Part shown: piece after piece, positions 15,139 through 24,209 of the stretch
Position numbering within the stretch: the first letter of the stretch is position 1
Layout of the letters: each line of letters begins with the position of its first letter
Assembly (NCBI GenBank): GCA_903875425.1
Contig: CAIQWC010000021.1
Coordinates: forward strand, 1 to 43,639
Length of the DNA stretch: 43,639 nucleotides
Reading direction: 5' to 3'
Origin: an uncultured Actinomycetes bacterium
Lineage (GTDB): Bacteria > Actinomycetota > Acidimicrobiia > Acidimicrobiales > RAAP-2
Made by a program: the position numbers and the translations under genes
Notes under the pieces: model-generated
The model's input: the letters and a program-made list of their open reading frames with translations, nothing else
Told to the model about the DNA's origin: nothing
Databases searched by the model: none

Positions 15139-16149
15139 ATGAACATTCTTGTAACCGGCGGAGCCGGCTTTATCGGCTCTGCCTTCGTCCGCTACTGGCG
15201 AATGCAACACCCAAACGACAAGGTGGTGGTCTACGACGTCATGACTTACGCGGCCACGATGGAATCCATTGCCTCGGTAGAGAACGACATCACCTTTATT
15301 AAGGGCGATATTTGCGATCTTGACGCGGCGACGGCTGCCCTGCTTGACAACAAGGTGGACGTCATTGTGAACTTTGCTGCGGAATCGCACAACTCGCTCG
15401 CGGTCTTAGATCCCACGCGCTTTTTTTCGACCAACGTGCTCGGTACCCAGACCATGCTCGAAGCCGCAAGGCAGGTTGGGGTGCGTCGCTTTCACCACGT
15501 CTCGACCTGTGAGGTATACGGCGATTTAGACCTTGATGCGGACCTTGCCTTTACGGAAGCGTCTCCGTATCGTCCCCGCACGCCGTATAACGCGTCGAAG
15601 GCCGGTGGCGACCACGCAGTTCGTGCCTACTCAGAAACCTATGGCCTTCCCATCTCCATTACCAACTGTGCGAATAACTATGGCCCCTTCCAGTTTCCTG
15701 AAAAGGTTCTGCCCTTGTTCACGGTTCGTGCGCTGAATAATGAGTCCTTACCCGTGTATCAGTCTTCCGAAAATCGTCGCGAGTGGTTGCACTGTGATGA
15801 CCACTGTCGTGCCATCGAAGCTGTTCTCGAGCGCGGCCGTGAAGGAGAGACCTACCACGTTGGCTCTGGCGTCGAAGCATCGGTGACGCAGATTGCAGAC
15901 CTCGTGCTCGCCACGCTCGACAAGCCTCAGTCGCTCAAAGTTACGGTGCCGGACCGTCCCGGTCACGATCGTCGTTACGTGTTGGACTGCTCTAAAATTC
16001 GTCGTGAACTCGGATGGGAGCCCACCGTTTCCTTCGAAGAGGGGATTGCGGAAACGATCCGTTGGTACGCCGAGAACCGGGCGTGGTGGGAGCCATTGCT
16101 TGGTCGCGCTCCTGTGGTGGAGAGCGCTTGGGCCAGCCCGCAGGGATGA
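15139..16149 (+). CDS. rmlB: dTDP-glucose 4,6-dehydratase-like NAD-dependent epimerase/dehydratase
   Basis: This 336-residue extended SDR has the NAD motif GGAGFIG (7-13), NFAAESHNS, the active-site triad region VSTCEVYGD (Ser122, Cys124, Glu125), Tyr150/Lys154 in YNASK, and ITNCANNYGPFQFPEKVLPLF followed by REWLHCDDHCRAI. It removes water from dTDP-glucose to give the 4-keto-6-deoxy sugar, step 2 of dTDP-rhamnose synthesis. The classical T-D-E triplet reads T-C-E here, so the usual acid Asp is a Cys. It overlaps rmlD by ATGA. Since rmlA is 16 kb away, the pathway genes are split. A different NDP-sugar substrate cannot be excluded. Confidence 0.85.
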   Translation: MNILVTGGAGFIGSAFVRYWRMQHPNDKVVVYDVMTYAATMESIASVENDITFIKGDICDLDAATAALLDNKVDVIVNFAAESHNSLAVLDPTRFFSTNVLGTQTMLEAARQVGVRRFHHVSTCEVYGDLDLDADLAFTEASPYRPRTPYNASKAGGDHAVRAYSETYGLPISITNCANNYGPFQFPEKVLPLFTVRALNNESLPVYQSSENRREWLHCDDHCRAIEAVLERGREGETYHVGSGVEASVTQIADLVLATLDKPQSLKVTVPDRPGHDRRYVLDCSKIRRELGWEPTVSFEEGIAETIRWYAENRAWWEPLLGRAPVVESAWASPQG

Positions 16150-17039
16150 AAATTCTCGTAACTGGAGCGACGGGTCAGGTAGGTACGGATCTCGTTCAGG
16201 TGCTCGCGGGCATCACTCCTCGCGCTGGAGTGGCTACGGCACTGCTGGGTATGGACCCGGTGGCTCCTGGTGAGTTCGACGTTATGGCTTGTGGCCGAGT
16301 TGATCTCGACATCACCACGACAACGGCGATTGAGGCTGTGATCGAATCAGGGCGACCCGATGTTGTCGTGAACTTGGCGGCCTATACCAAGGTTGACCTT
16401 GCCGAAGATGAACCCGATCTGGCCTACGCGGTTAACGAGGGAGGGGTCGCTACGGTGGCGCGCGCCTGCGAACGCTACGGTGCGCGACTGCTCCATATCT
16501 CCACCGACTACGTATTCTCGGGTGAACTAGGCCGGCCATTGTGCGAGAGCGATGTGCCTGATCCACAATCGGTGTACGGAGCATCTAAATTTGCTGGTGA
16601 GCGCCACGTCCACGATGGCGCGGTGGTACGAAGTTCTTGGATCGTAGGCCTAGGCGGTCGTACGGTCATTGACGTGGCCATGGCGGCTGCCGCTGAGGGC
16701 CGCACATTGCAATTTGTTGCTGATCAAGTGGGAACCTTGACGGCATCGGCGGACTTAGCTGCTGGACTGGTGGCCTTCGTGAGAGAGCCCCTCTCGGGCG
16801 TTATTCACTTGGCGGGTAGCGGCGAGGCGAGTTGGTACGAGATCATCGCCACGGCGCTCGAGATGGCGGGTGGCTCGAGGGACCAGGTAAGCCCCATTGC
16901 CACCCGTGAGCTCCAACCAGCGCAGCGTGCGAAGCGGCCCGCCTATTCACCCTTGATTTCAGAACGATTGGGAGATCGTCGACTTCCTGCTTGGCAAGAC
17001 GGGCTCGAACGTCTCATTAAGGCTAAGCAAGCGAGCTAG
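16146..17039 (+). CDS. rmlD: dTDP-4-dehydrorhamnose reductase
   Basis: The 297-residue protein has the RmlD N-terminus MKILVTGATGQVGTDLV, LDITTTTAIEAVIESGRPDVVVNLAAYTKVDLAEDEPDLAYAVNEGG, LLHISTDYVFSG, the YGASKFAGE Tyr/Lys pair, VVRSSWIVG and a C-terminal substrate region with RPAYSPLISERLG. It reduces dTDP-4-keto-rhamnose to dTDP-L-rhamnose with NADPH. The start is the ATG overlapping the rmlB stop; the frame is open further upstream, but inside rmlB. Often RmlC (epimerase) sits beside or is fused to it; none is visible here. The following SDR and glycosyltransferase suggest a cell-wall rhamnose role. Confidence 0.9.
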   Translation: MKILVTGATGQVGTDLVQVLAGITPRAGVATALLGMDPVAPGEFDVMACGRVDLDITTTTAIEAVIESGRPDVVVNLAAYTKVDLAEDEPDLAYAVNEGGVATVARACERYGARLLHISTDYVFSGELGRPLCESDVPDPQSVYGASKFAGERHVHDGAVVRSSWIVGLGGRTVIDVAMAAAAEGRTLQFVADQVGTLTASADLAAGLVAFVREPLSGVIHLAGSGEASWYEIIATALEMAGGSRDQVSPIATRELQPAQRAKRPAYSPLISERLGDRRLPAWQDGLERLIKAKQAS

Positions 17040-17132
17040 GGCCCCCTTGGCCTTTCGTCCATGGCGCGGCCCCTATGTACGGTGGCGAGGCTTGGACTGC
17101 AGGGCTGCGTCGGGCATGATGGAGGAGTGAGC

Positions 17133-17888
17133 ATGGACCGATTCGATGTGAGCGGCCGTACCGCCATCATCACGGGTGCCTCGAGTGGCCTTGGTCGTCG
17201 CTTCGCTGAAGTACTCCATGACGCCGGCGCAAATGTCGTGATTGCTGCTCGCAGAATCGAAAAGCTCCATGAGCTGGCGAGCCACCTTCCTCGCTCGCGT
17301 GCCGTAGGGTGCGATGTGACGCGCCATGACGACCGAGTGGCCTTAGTCGCCGAGGCGAGGGAGGCCTTTGGCTCTATCGATATTTTGGTGAACAATGCCG
17401 GCGTGTCAGGCCCCGTCGTTCCTTCAGAAGTCCAAGCCTGGGAACAGTGGGAGAACACCCTTGCCGTAAACCTTTCGGGTTTGTTTGGCATCACGCAGTT
17501 GGTAGCGAGGCACATGCTTGATCAGGGGAAAGGCTCCATCATTAATGTGGCTTCGATATTTGGTCTCGTTGGTTCTGCTCCGGTACTCGATTCGGCCTAC
17601 GTTGCCGCCAAGGGAGCGGTCGTGAACCTTACCCGTGGCTTAGGCGCCGAATGGGCCGATCGAGGTGTGCGCGTCAACGCGATCGCACCGGGATGGTTTC
17701 CTTCTGAGATGACCGACCACATGGTGGACAATGAGCGCTCTCAGCGCTACATCGCTCGTAGCTGTCCGATGGGGCGTATGGGACATGAGGACGAGCTCGA
17801 CGGCGCCCTGCTGTTCTTTGCGAGTGATGCGTCCTCATTTTGTACTGGACAAACGCTGGCAATCGATGGGGGTTGGACGGCTATCTAA
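17133..17888 (+). CDS. Short-chain dehydrogenase/reductase (SDR), glucose/3-oxoacyl reductase type
   Basis: This 251-residue classical SDR has TGASSGLG (14-21), NNAGVSG, Ser141 and Tyr156-x-x-x-Lys160 in DSAYVAAKGAVVNL, and a C-terminal FASDASSFCTGQTLAIDGGW. The ATG at 17133 is chosen because GGAGGA ends 6 bases upstream; a GTG at 17127 would be too close, and 17061 would add 24 unsupported residues. It is 93 bases after rmlD on the same strand, between the rhamnose genes and a glycosyltransferase. The substrate is unknown; membership in a sugar or lipid pathway is only suggested by position. Confidence 0.88.
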   Translation: MDRFDVSGRTAIITGASSGLGRRFAEVLHDAGANVVIAARRIEKLHELASHLPRSRAVGCDVTRHDDRVALVAEAREAFGSIDILVNNAGVSGPVVPSEVQAWEQWENTLAVNLSGLFGITQLVARHMLDQGKGSIINVASIFGLVGSAPVLDSAYVAAKGAVVNLTRGLGAEWADRGVRVNAIAPGWFPSEMTDHMVDNERSQRYIARSCPMGRMGHEDELDGALLFFASDASSFCTGQTLAIDGGWTAI

Positions 17889-17965
17889 CTCGAACACATC
17901 GAGGACATCGCTCTGCGTACTCTGTGCCCCTATGGGTCGTCGCTTCGAGTGCAACGGAAGATGAC

Positions 17966-17991
17966 GCGGACGAAGTCCCTTTCGCGTCCGC
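17966..17991 (+). other. GC-rich inverted repeat between SDR and glycosyltransferase
   Basis: GCGGACG and CGTCCGC (7-bp arms, 12-base loop) lie in the 146-bp gap after the SDR. No T-run follows, so an intrinsic terminator is doubtful. It could be an RNA hairpin or protein site. Confidence 0.3.
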
Positions 17992-18034
17992 GATAGCGCG
18001 ACGTGGTGATGAGGTGGGATACTGGCCCCTAACC

Positions 18035-18919
18035 ATGAACCCACCGCTTAGCACTCCGAGCACGGTCGCCGCCGTCGTTGTTGACTACAACGCTGGCACG
18101 ATTTTGAAAGAAGCGATCGAGTCCTTACTGGGCGATGACGTCTCTAGCCTTGTGGTGGTAGAAAACGGAGCGCGAGGAAGTGTTGCTCGCGCGCTAGGTG
18201 AGCTTGCGACATCGGTGACCATCGTGAATCCCGGCCGGAATGGAGGCTTTGGCAGCGGCGTGAATCGTGGCGTTGCAGCCTTGCCCAACGATGCCTCGGT
18301 GGTGTTGGTATGCAATCCCGATATCGCTTTGTATGCGGGCGCTACGCAAGCGTTGCGTCTCGCGCTCGAGGCCCATCCCACCTGGGGGATCGTTGGTCCG
18401 ACCATCGTCTCGCCCAATGGTGAGCTCTATGCATCAGTTCGTCGATTTCCTAGCTTGCTCGATGCCGCCGGCCATGCCCTGCTTGGGGTGATCTCGCCAA
18501 GGAATCGTTTTACGCGCCGCTATCGATCGGCGGCTACGCGTCGAGACGGGGGAGTCGATTGGGTCTCGGGCGCTTGTTTCGCCATCCGTAGGGATGTCTT
18601 CGAAATTCTCGGTGGCTTCGACGAATCGTTTTTTATGTTCGCTGAAGACATGGATTTATGTTGGCGCTGCCACGAAGCTGGGTGGACGGTTGGCGTGGCG
18701 CCACGGGCTCGCGTCCTGCACCACGAAGGCGTCACGCGGCAATCCAAGCGCTACCGCATGATCATCGAGCATCACCGATCAGCCCTTCGCTTCCAGGCTA
18801 AGACGACCCGCCATGCCAAGGCCCTGCTGCTGCCACTGGCCGCCGCGGTCCTTGGCCTGCGCCTCACCATCGCGCTGGCACGAGAGGCCACGCGGCGCCA
18901 CGGGGACAGGCAAAGTTGA
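18035..18919 (+). CDS. Family 2 glycosyltransferase, WbbL-like rhamnosyltransferase
   Basis: The 294-residue GT-A enzyme starts STVAAVVVDYNAG, with NPGRNGGFGSGVNRGVAAL, the DxD-like NPDIAL, VSGACFAIRRDVFEILGGFDESFFMFAEDMDLCWRCHEAGW (acceptor and catalytic region) and a hydrophobic/basic C-terminal helix (about 263-285) that would touch the membrane. In mycobacteria WbbL adds rhamnose to the decaprenyl-PP-GlcNAc linker of arabinogalactan. Nearby rmlB-rmlD supports dTDP-rhamnose as donor. ATG at 18035 is the first start fitting the domain. The open frame to 17840 overlaps the SDR end and looks non-coding. The ribosome site is weak (GAGGTGGGA, about 15 bases away). The exact acceptor is unknown. 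Confidence 0.83.
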   Translation: MNPPLSTPSTVAAVVVDYNAGTILKEAIESLLGDDVSSLVVVENGARGSVARALGELATSVTIVNPGRNGGFGSGVNRGVAALPNDASVVLVCNPDIALYAGATQALRLALEAHPTWGIVGPTIVSPNGELYASVRRFPSLLDAAGHALLGVISPRNRFTRRYRSAATRRDGGVDWVSGACFAIRRDVFEILGGFDESFFMFAEDMDLCWRCHEAGWTVGVAPRARVLHHEGVTRQSKRYRMIIEHHRSALRFQAKTTRHAKALLLPLAAAVLGLRLTIALAREATRRHGDRQS

Positions 18920-18944
18920 CAAAACTTGTCTGATTTGGTCAGAT
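18916..18944 (+). promoter_or_regulatory. metY promoter with overlapping palindromes
   Basis: TTGACA (18916-18921) overlaps the glycosyltransferase stop. After 17 bases comes TCAGAT (18939-18944), a weak -10. Between them lie GACAA-aac-TTGTC (18918-18930) and CTGA-tttgg-TCAG (18930-18942). A repressor site for methionine control is plausible. The 69-base gap is too short for the usual SAM riboswitches. Confidence 0.45.
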
Positions 18945-18988
18945 TGGCACAGGGAAGAAGATCCCGTAACCAATTCCAAGGAGGATAA

Positions 18989-20275
18989 GTGTCCGAAAAC
19001 CAAGGTTTCGAAACGCGTCAAATTCACGCAGGGGCCGAGCCAGATCCCACGACGGGCGCTCGCGCCACGCCGATTTACCAAACCACGAGTTTTGCCTTCC
19101 GTGACACAGCGCACGCTGCTGCGTTGTTTGGCCTGGCTGAACCCGGCAATATCTACACCCGCATCATGAACCCAACGCAAGGGGTCTTCGAGGAGCGTAT
19201 TGCGAGCCTCGAGGGGGGCGTCGGCGCACTCGCCTTGGCTTCTGGCCAAGCTGCGGAGACACTGGCTATTTTGAACTTGGCTGAAGCCGGCGACCACATT
19301 GTGGCTTCACCGTCGCTCTATGGCGGCACCTACAACTTGTTCCACTACTCGCTGCCAAAGTTGGGTATTCAAGTGGACTTCGTCGAAGACCCCGACAACC
19401 TTGAGCAGTGGCAAGCCGCCGTGAAGCCCAACACCAAGGCCTTCTACGGCGAGACCATTGGTAACCCACGCGGTGACGTCCTCGACATTGCCGGTGTTGC
19501 TGGGGTAGCGCACGCCAACCAGGTCCCGCTGATCGTCGACTCCACGTTGGCAACGCCGTACTTGGCCAATCCCTTGGCCCATGGTGCCGACATTGTCGTG
19601 CACTCAGCAACCAAATTTATTGGTGGCCACGGAACGGCAATCGGTGGCATCATCGTCGATGGCGGTAGCTTTGACTTCGGTGCTTCGGGTCGACACCCCG
19701 GCTTCACCGAGCCAGACCACAGTTACCACGGCCTCAAGTACTGGGAAGCCCTCGGACCTGGTGCCTACATCATCAAGGCCCGCGTGCAAGGTCTTCGTGA
19801 CCTCGGAGCGGCGATCACGCCGTTTAACTCGTGGCTCTTCATCCAAGGAGTCGAAACCTTGAGTCTTCGCATGGAGCGTCACACGGCGAACGCCCAAGCG
19901 GTCGCTGAGTGGCTCGAAGCTCGTCCTGAGGTCACCTGGGTTAACTACCCTGGCCTCAAGAGCTCACCATGGTACGAGCGCGCTAAGACCGTGCTGCCAC
20001 GAGGTGCGGGAGCTATTTTGACCTTCGGGATCAAAGGTGGAGCACAAGCCGGTCAGAAGTTCATTGACTCGCTTGAATTGTTTAGCCACTTAGCGAACGT
20101 CGGCGACGTTCGTAGTCTTGCTATTCATCCGGCCTCAACGACGCACTCGCAACTCACGCCCGAGGAGCAAGCCACGACGGGGGTAAGCCCCGATACGGTA
20201 CGTCTCTCCGTTGGCATTGAGCTGATTGACGACATCTTGGCGGACCTCGATCGCGGGTTGCGCGCGACTACATAG
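18989..20275 (+). CDS. metY: O-acetylhomoserine sulfhydrylase (PLP enzyme, Cys/Met metabolism family)
   Basis: At 428 residues it has the length and features of Met[30 protein letters not shown] at the N-terminus, [31 protein letters not shown], the PLP-binding [10 protein letters not shown] (Lys near residue 209) and a C-terminal [11 protein letters not shown]. It makes homocysteine from O-acetylhomoserine and sulfide. The GTG start is set by AAGGAGGA ending 3 bases upstream (18978-18985). The next gene, metX, makes its substrate, so the two form a direct-sulfhydrylation pair. A promoter with two palindromes precedes it. Confidence 0.93.
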   Translation: MSENQGFETRQIHAGAEPDPTTGARATPIYQTTSFAFRDTAHAAALFGLAEPGNIYTRIMNPTQGVFEERIASLEGGVGALALASGQAAETLAILNLAEAGDHIVASPSLYGGTYNLFHYSLPKLGIQVDFVEDPDNLEQWQAAVKPNTKAFYGETIGNPRGDVLDIAGVAGVAHANQVPLIVDSTLATPYLANPLAHGADIVVHSATKFIGGHGTAIGGIIVDGGSFDFGASGRHPGFTEPDHSYHGLKYWEALGPGAYIIKARVQGLRDLGAAITPFNSWLFIQGVETLSLRMERHTANAQAVAEWLEARPEVTWVNYPGLKSSPWYERAKTVLPRGAGAILTFGIKGGAQAGQKFIDSLELFSHLANVGDVRSLAIHPASTTHSQLTPEEQATTGVSPDTVRLSVGIELIDDILADLDRGLRATT

Positions 20276-20297
20276 TTCGTCGCTAGCCTCCATAAGC

Positions 20298-21452
20298 GTG
20301 GGTATCGCGCCAGAACATCGTGAAGCGCTGGCCGTAAGCGGCGCTTGGCGTCTCGGCATGCCCGTTGCCAATCGATTCTTCGCCACCCTCGGTCCCTTGC
20401 GTACCGAGGGTGGCGACGTCATCGGTAGCGATGGATCGCCGATCACCATCGCCTACGAGACCTATGGCACCTTGAACGCCGATGGCTCGAATGCAATTTT
20501 GCTCCTCCATGCATTGACCGGCGACGCTCATGCGGCAGGTTCGACAGGGCCGGGGCAAGCAACACCTGGATGGTGGGACGCCTTCATCGGAGCTGGTCGC
20601 GTACTCGATACCGATCGATTCTTTATTGTCTGTCCCAATGTTCTCGGAGGTTGCCAAGGAAGCACCGGGCCCTCATCGCTTGACGGTGACGGTGTTGCTT
20701 GGGGGAGTCGTTTCCCCGTGCTGACGATCCGGGACCAGGTAGTCGCCGAACTCGGTCTCGCTGATGCCCTGGGCATCGCCTCATTTCACAGCGTGATTGG
20801 TGGCTCCATGGGCGGTATGCGTGCGCTCGAGTGGGCACTCCTTGCCCCCGAGAGAGTCCAACGGCTGGTGCTCTTAGCCACGGGTGCTGCGGCGACTGCC
20901 GAACAGATCGCCCACTGCCACGTGCAAATCGAAGCGATTAGAAGCGACCCCTTGTTTCGCGGTGGTGACTACTACGACGCGGAACCGGGCGAGGGACCAT
21001 GGCGAGGTCTCGGTGTTGCGCGCAGCATGGCTCAAATTACCTATCGAGCCCGTGTCGAGCTCATTGAGCGTTTTGGACGTAGCCCCCAAGAGGGTGAAAA
21101 CCCGCTTTCGGGAGGTCGCTTTAGCGTCGAGGGTTACCTCGACTACCAAGCCATCAAACTCAACGAGCGTTTTGATGCCAATAGCTACGTACTCTTGAGC
21201 CAAGCGATGAACCTGCACGACGTGGGTCGGGACCGAGGCGGCGTCTTGGCCGCGCTTCGCAGTATCGAGATTCCAACGACGGTGGTGGGTTTTGATTCTG
21301 ATCGGCTCTACCTGCCCGATGAACAGCAAGGTTTGGCCGACGAAATACCGGGTTGCGAGCGCATGATCTTACTGAGTTCTCACTTTGGCCATGATGCGTT
21401 CTTGCTCGAGTTCTCCCTCATGGCACCCCACCTAAGCCGAGCCTTGCTCTAA
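20298..21452 (+). CDS. metX: Homoserine O-acetyltransferase
   Basis: An alpha/beta-hydrolase acyltransferase: ITIAYETYGTLNADGSNAILLLHALTGDAHAAG, the GWWDAFIGAG region, CPNVLGGCQGSTGPSS, the nucleophile Ser170 in GGSMGGMRALEW, and the Asp/His partners in FDSDRLYLP and SSHFGHDAFLLE. It acetylates L-homoserine with acetyl-CoA, feeding MetY encoded just upstream. The GTG at 20298 gives 384 residues. TAGCCT (20284-20289) lies 8 bases before it, so it may be leaderless. ATG at 20358 is the main alternative, and relatives show similarity from about that point. The gap to metY is 22 bases. Confidence 0.9.
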   Translation: MGIAPEHREALAVSGAWRLGMPVANRFFATLGPLRTEGGDVIGSDGSPITIAYETYGTLNADGSNAILLLHALTGDAHAAGSTGPGQATPGWWDAFIGAGRVLDTDRFFIVCPNVLGGCQGSTGPSSLDGDGVAWGSRFPVLTIRDQVVAELGLADALGIASFHSVIGGSMGGMRALEWALLAPERVQRLVLLATGAAATAEQIAHCHVQIEAIRSDPLFRGGDYYDAEPGEGPWRGLGVARSMAQITYRARVELIERFGRSPQEGENPLSGGRFSVEGYLDYQAIKLNERFDANSYVLLSQAMNLHDVGRDRGGVLAALRSIEIPTTVVGFDSDRLYLPDEQQGLADEIPGCERMILLSSHFGHDAFLLEFSLMAPHLSRALL

Positions 21453-21488
21453 GAGGCAGCCCGGCGAGGAAGCATCGGCGAAGACCGG

Positions 21489-21494
21489 TAGGAT
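21489..21494 (+). promoter_or_regulatory. Candidate -10 of secA
   Basis: TAGGAT ends 9 bases before the secA ATG. No Shine-Dalgarno sequence is seen, so the leader would be absent or a few bases long. Confidence 0.4.
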
Positions 21495-21503
21495 TGGTTA
21501 CTT

Positions 21504-24209
21504 ATGAGCGTTGTCTCCAAGATCCTCAGAGCCGGTGAAGGCAAAAAAGTCCGTCGTTTGGCGGAGCTCGTTCCCCTCATCAACGAGCTCGAACCGACCA
21601 TGGAAGCGCTCAGCGATGAGCAACTTCAAGCCAAGACGGCTGAATTCCGTGAGCGTCTCGCCAAGGGGGAGACGCTCGATGACTTGTTGATAGAGGCGTT
21701 CGCTGTTGTTCGTGAAGGAGCGTGGCGCGTGTTGGGTCAGCGCCACTTCGACGTTCAGATCATGGGCGGGATGGCACTGCACTTTGGCTGGATTGCGGAA
21801 ATGAAGACTGGTGAAGGAAAGACCCTCGTCTCCACCTTGCCGGTCTACCTGAACGCGCTTGCCGGCAACGGCGTTCACGTCGTGACCGTCAATGACTATC
21901 TCGCCACTCGTGACTCTGAATGGATGGGGCGATTGCATGCATGGCTAGGCCTCAGCGTCGGCCGCGTCGGACCTGATATTACTGATTTTGCTGAGAAACA
22001 GGCCGCCTACAACTCGGACGTTACGTACGGTACGAATACCGAATTTGGTTTCGACTACTTGCGCGACAATATGGCAGCGAGTCGTGAGCAGATGGTCCAG
22101 CGTGGTCACCACTACGCCATCATCGACGAAGTGGACTCCATCCTCATCGATGAGGCAAGGACCCCGCTCATCATTTCAGGCCCCGCCGAGCAGGCAGCGA
22201 GGCTCTACTACCAGTTCGCAGGAATTGCTCGAAGTTTGAGCCGTGATATCGACTACGAAGTCGATGAAGAAAAGAAGCAGGTCTTCCCGACCGAAGAAGG
22301 TATCGCGAAAGTTGAAAAGGCGCTAGGAGTAGACAACCTCTACGATGCCGTGTCGGTTGGTTACGTGCAGCAACTAACCCAAGCACTGCGGGCGAAGGAA
22401 CTGTACCGTCGCGATAAGGATTACCTCATCGCCGATGGTGAGGTAAAGATCGTCGATGAGTTTACGGGGCGCACCCTTGATGGTCGTCGCTGGAGCGAAG
22501 GCTTGCACCAGGCAGTGGAAGCCAAGGAACGGGTTCGTATCCAAGACGAGAACCACACCTGGGCGACGGTCACCTTGCAGAACTTCTTCCGGCTCTACGA
22601 GAAGTTGGGCGGTATGACCGGAACGGCGGAAACTGAAGCCGGAGAATTCGCATCCACCTACAACCTCACCGTTGTTCCTATCCCGACCAATCGTGATGCA
22701 CTGCGGATTGATCAACCCGACCTTGTCTTTAAGACCGAAGCAGGGAAGTTCGATGCGACCGTTGAAGACATTGTCGAGCGCCACGAGAAGGGCCAACCCG
22801 TCTTGGTCGGCACCGCATCGGTGGAGAAATCAGAAGAATTGTCCCGGCTACTCGCCAAGCGTGGCGTTACCCACGAGGTCTTGAACGCGAAGCAGCACTT
22901 CAGGGAAGCCGAAATTGTCTCTCAGGCGGGTCGCTTAGGAGCTGTCACGGTTGCCACCAATATGGCTGGTCGAGGCGTTGACATTTTGCTGGGCGGCAAT
23001 CCTTCGGGTCTCGCAATTCGCGAGTTACGGGCCAAAGGCCTCGATCCCAGCACCGAAGATGGTGTGGCAGAGCTCGCCAAGCTCGAAGCCCACTTCGCCA
23101 AGGAGTGCGCTGAGCAAGGCGAGAAGGTCAAGGAACTCGGTGGCCTCTACGTCCTGGGCTCTGAGCGTCACGAATCACGCCGTATTGATAATCAGCTACG
23201 TGGTCGATCAGGCCGTCAAGGAGAGCCCGGTGAGAGCCGCTTCTTCTTGTCCCTCGAAGATGATCTGATGCGGCTCTTTGCGAGTGGAGCCATGAGTTGG
23301 GTGATGGACAGAGCGCTCCCCGACGATCAGCCCATTGAAGCCAAGATGGTGACCAAGGCCATTGAGCGTGCCCAAAATACGGTTGAAGGTCGCAACGCTG
23401 AAGTTCGCAAAGACGTCTTGAAGTACGACGAAGTTCTCAACGAGCAGCGCAAGATTATTTATAAGCGCCGTCTACAAGTTATCGATGGCGATGACCTTCA
23501 TGATTACACCGTTGAATTACTCGAAGCGGCTATGCATACGGCTGTCTCGACCACCTGTCCGAGTGACTTCCCCGAAGAGTGGGACCTAGCGCAGCTCATC
23601 GCCGAGGTAACTCAGTACTACCCAACCAAATTCTCAGTCCAAGACCTCGCCCAGGCCGGTACGCAAGACCAACTCGTCGAATCGCTCGTCAACGAGGTAC
23701 TCGACTTCTACGAGCATCGCCCCGAATCCTTCCCCGGAGGCGAAGAGCAAGCCAGAGAAATTGAACGCGAAGTCATGCTTCAAATTATTGATCAGCATTG
23801 GCGTGATCACCTCGCGGAGATGGATTATCTCCGCGAAGGTATCAACCTTCGTGCGGTGGCCCAACAAGACCCCCTCGTCGCGTGGCAGCGTGAGGGCTAT
23901 TCGATGTTTGGTCAACTCATGGAGCACATCGACGAGGATTACCTGCGTTACGTGCTTCACGTTGATGCGATCAGTGAACAACCTCAAGAGCCAGCCCTCG
24001 ACCAAGCGGTCTACGTGGCTGCCGAAGATCCGGTGGCCACCTTCGCTTCCACCCCTATGCCGGTTCACGATGGGGAGGTGCCTCTGGCGCCGCCCGCTCC
24101 TGCCGACTTCGTTCCCGTTGTCAAAGACGAGCACCAAAAGATTGGGCGTAACGAGCCCTGCTGGTGTGGCAGCGCAAAGAAGTTCAAGCAGTGCCATGGC
24201 GCAATCTGA
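21504..24209 (+). CDS. secA: Preprotein translocase ATPase SecA
   Basis: The 901-residue protein is full length. Nucleotide-binding domain 1 has the Walker A TGEGKT (102-107) and the DEAD-type IIDEVDSILIDEARTPLIISGP (about 206-227). The preprotein cross-linking domain follows, then domain 2 with NMAGRGVDILLGGNP and LRGRSGRQGEPGESRF. The helical scaffold and wing domains end in a linker and a C-terminal zinc motif, EPCWCGSAKKFKQCH. SecA drives secreted proteins through SecYEG by ATP hydrolysis. It is chromosomally linked to prfB, with a 14-base overlap. Retention of the zinc tail suggests SecB- or lipid-binding capacity. Confidence 0.98.
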   Translation: MSVVSKILRAGEGKKVRRLAELVPLINELEPTMEALSDEQLQAKTAEFRERLAKGETLDDLLIEAFAVVREGAWRVLGQRHFDVQIMGGMALHFGWIAEMKTGEGKTLVSTLPVYLNALAGNGVHVVTVNDYLATRDSEWMGRLHAWLGLSVGRVGPDITDFAEKQAAYNSDVTYGTNTEFGFDYLRDNMAASREQMVQRGHHYAIIDEVDSILIDEARTPLIISGPAEQAARLYYQFAGIARSLSRDIDYEVDEEKKQVFPTEEGIAKVEKALGVDNLYDAVSVGYVQQLTQALRAKELYRRDKDYLIADGEVKIVDEFTGRTLDGRRWSEGLHQAVEAKERVRIQDENHTWATVTLQNFFRLYEKLGGMTGTAETEAGEFASTYNLTVVPIPTNRDALRIDQPDLVFKTEAGKFDATVEDIVERHEKGQPVLVGTASVEKSEELSRLLAKRGVTHEVLNAKQHFREAEIVSQAGRLGAVTVATNMAGRGVDILLGGNPSGLAIRELRAKGLDPSTEDGVAELAKLEAHFAKECAEQGEKVKELGGLYVLGSERHESRRIDNQLRGRSGRQGEPGESRFFLSLEDDLMRLFASGAMSWVMDRALPDDQPIEAKMVTKAIERAQNTVEGRNAEVRKDVLKYDEVLNEQRKIIYKRRLQVIDGDDLHDYTVELLEAAMHTAVSTTCPSDFPEEWDLAQLIAEVTQYYPTKFSVQDLAQAGTQDQLVESLVNEVLDFYEHRPESFPGGEEQAREIEREVMLQIIDQHWRDHLAEMDYLREGINLRAVAQQDPLVAWQREGYSMFGQLMEHIDEDYLRYVLHVDAISEQPQEPALDQAVYVAAEDPVATFASTPMPVHDGEVPLAPPAPADFVPVVKDEHQKIGRNEPCWCGSAKKFKQCHGAI

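Noticed and set aside
16014-16145. Upstream extension of rmlD inside rmlB
   Set aside because: The RmlD fold begins at MKILVTGATG; the ATGA overlap is the usual coupled start.
17840-18034. N-terminal extension of the glycosyltransferase
   Set aside because: It overlaps the SDR end and lacks GT2 similarity; the ATG at 18035 starts just before the first beta strand.
18920-18988. SAM riboswitch before metY
   Set aside because: Only 69 bases are available, and I see none of the conserved SAM-I helices.
23761-24195. Upstream extension of prfB through secA
   Set aside because: The sequence is merely open in a second frame of secA; RF2 domain 1 starts normally at 24196.
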